Positions 22,174-22,340 of a stretch of 22,340 bases of DNA are shown here, one piece after another (position 1 is the stretch's first letter; every line of letters starts with the position of its first letter). Source of the DNA: JACQGD01 sp045628725 (lineage in GTDB: Bacteria; Patescibacteriota; Saccharimonadia; Saccharimonadales; Saccharimonadaceae); NCBI GenBank assembly GCA_045628725.1, contig JAZQPT010000013.1, positions 1 through 22,340 of the forward strand, given 5' to 3'. Both the position numbers and the translations under genes were made by a program. A model generated the notes under the pieces. It did not search any database. It had not been told where the DNA came from and saw nothing but the letters and a program-made list of their open reading frames with translations.

Positions 22174-22238
22174 ATTACTATCTTAACTATAGCGAACAAC
22201 CCTGATAAATACCACTGGATATTCTGTTCGGTATAGGA

Positions 22239-22244
22239 TATAAT
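22239..22244 (+). promoter_or_regulatory. -10 box of tRNA-Pro
   Basis: TATAAT ending 18 bases before the tRNA 5' end, nearly the same distance as for tRNA-Gly. Confidence 0.65.
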
Positions 22245-22262
22245 CTATCAATGCACATCTAT

Positions 22263-22338
22263 CGGGGTGTGGCGCAGTTGATAGCGCGCTCGGTTTGGGA
22301 CCGAGAGGTCGAAGGTTTGAGTCCTTTCACCCCGACCA
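22263..22338 (+). tRNA. tRNA-Pro (anticodon TGG)
   Basis: The acceptor CGGGGTG (22263-22269) pairs with CACCCCG (22328-22334); A and CCA follow (22335-22338). The anticodon stem CTCGG/CCGAG encloses TTTGGGA, anticodon TGG. The T loop reads TTTGAGT instead of TTCGAGT. It is complete, ending two bases before the window edge. Confidence 0.95.
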
Positions 22339-22340
22339 TA

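Noticed and set aside
1..22340. CRISPR array, insertion sequence or integrase gene
   Set aside because: No regularly spaced repeats and no transposase or recombinase motifs were seen on either strand.

Overview
The window looks like part of a small ultra-reduced bacterial genome of the Candidatus Saccharibacteria (TM7)/Patescibacteria kind. This is an inference from gene content: a MurT/GatD pair, a membrane-anchored Clp-like ATPase, a type IV pilin, short secreted proteins of no known function, and no identifiable biosynthetic operons. A promoter habit supports it: a TATAAT-like -10 box lies 6-7 bases before the ATG of many genes, which predicts leaderless mRNAs. The standard genetic code fits all genes. 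No database search was possible.

Bases 1-3530 are an accessory strip beginning with tRNA-Gly(TCC). The 3' end of that tRNA reappears at 1287-1296 and 1455-1471, and the second copy also carries the terminator and promoter that follow the tRNA. Single-gene units are strung behind it: a G5-domain membrane protein, a 2H phosphoesterase, a membrane-anchored unknown and a type IV pilin. On the minus strand follows an ATP-grasp gene broken by one missing base in a run of four G (4076-4079).

Bases 4370-4640 hold tRNA-Arg(TCT). Just upstream lie a direct 5' fragment of the same tRNA and an inverted copy of its 5' half, under a good -10 box.

Bases 4700-10840 read as visibly more A/T-rich (by eye) and are probably an island next to tRNA-Arg. 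A compact operon encodes a MoaA-like radical SAM enzyme, a CYTH-domain enzyme and a P-loop kinase. Behind it come two small unknown genes, an EEP-family phosphodiesterase, a GreA-C-domain protein beside a broken small gene (minus strand), a uridine-kinase-like enzyme flanked by 19-base exact direct repeats, and a histidine phosphatase. Almost every recognisable product acts on nucleotides or phosphoesters, so a shared nucleotide-modifying or defence/offence role is a reasonable hypothesis.

Bases 11000-22340 look like core genome: an OmpR-type response regulator with a six-TM histidine kinase; a small membrane protein translationally coupled to a membrane-anchored Clp-like double AAA+ protein that has lost its pore-loop aromatics; divergent murT-gatD, which amidates the peptidoglycan precursor; peroxiredoxin and Nudix genes; a membrane acyltransferase; a GtrA-like protein with a GT39-type glycosyltransferase; and tRNA-Pro(TGG) at the edge. 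Much of this part concerns the cell envelope.
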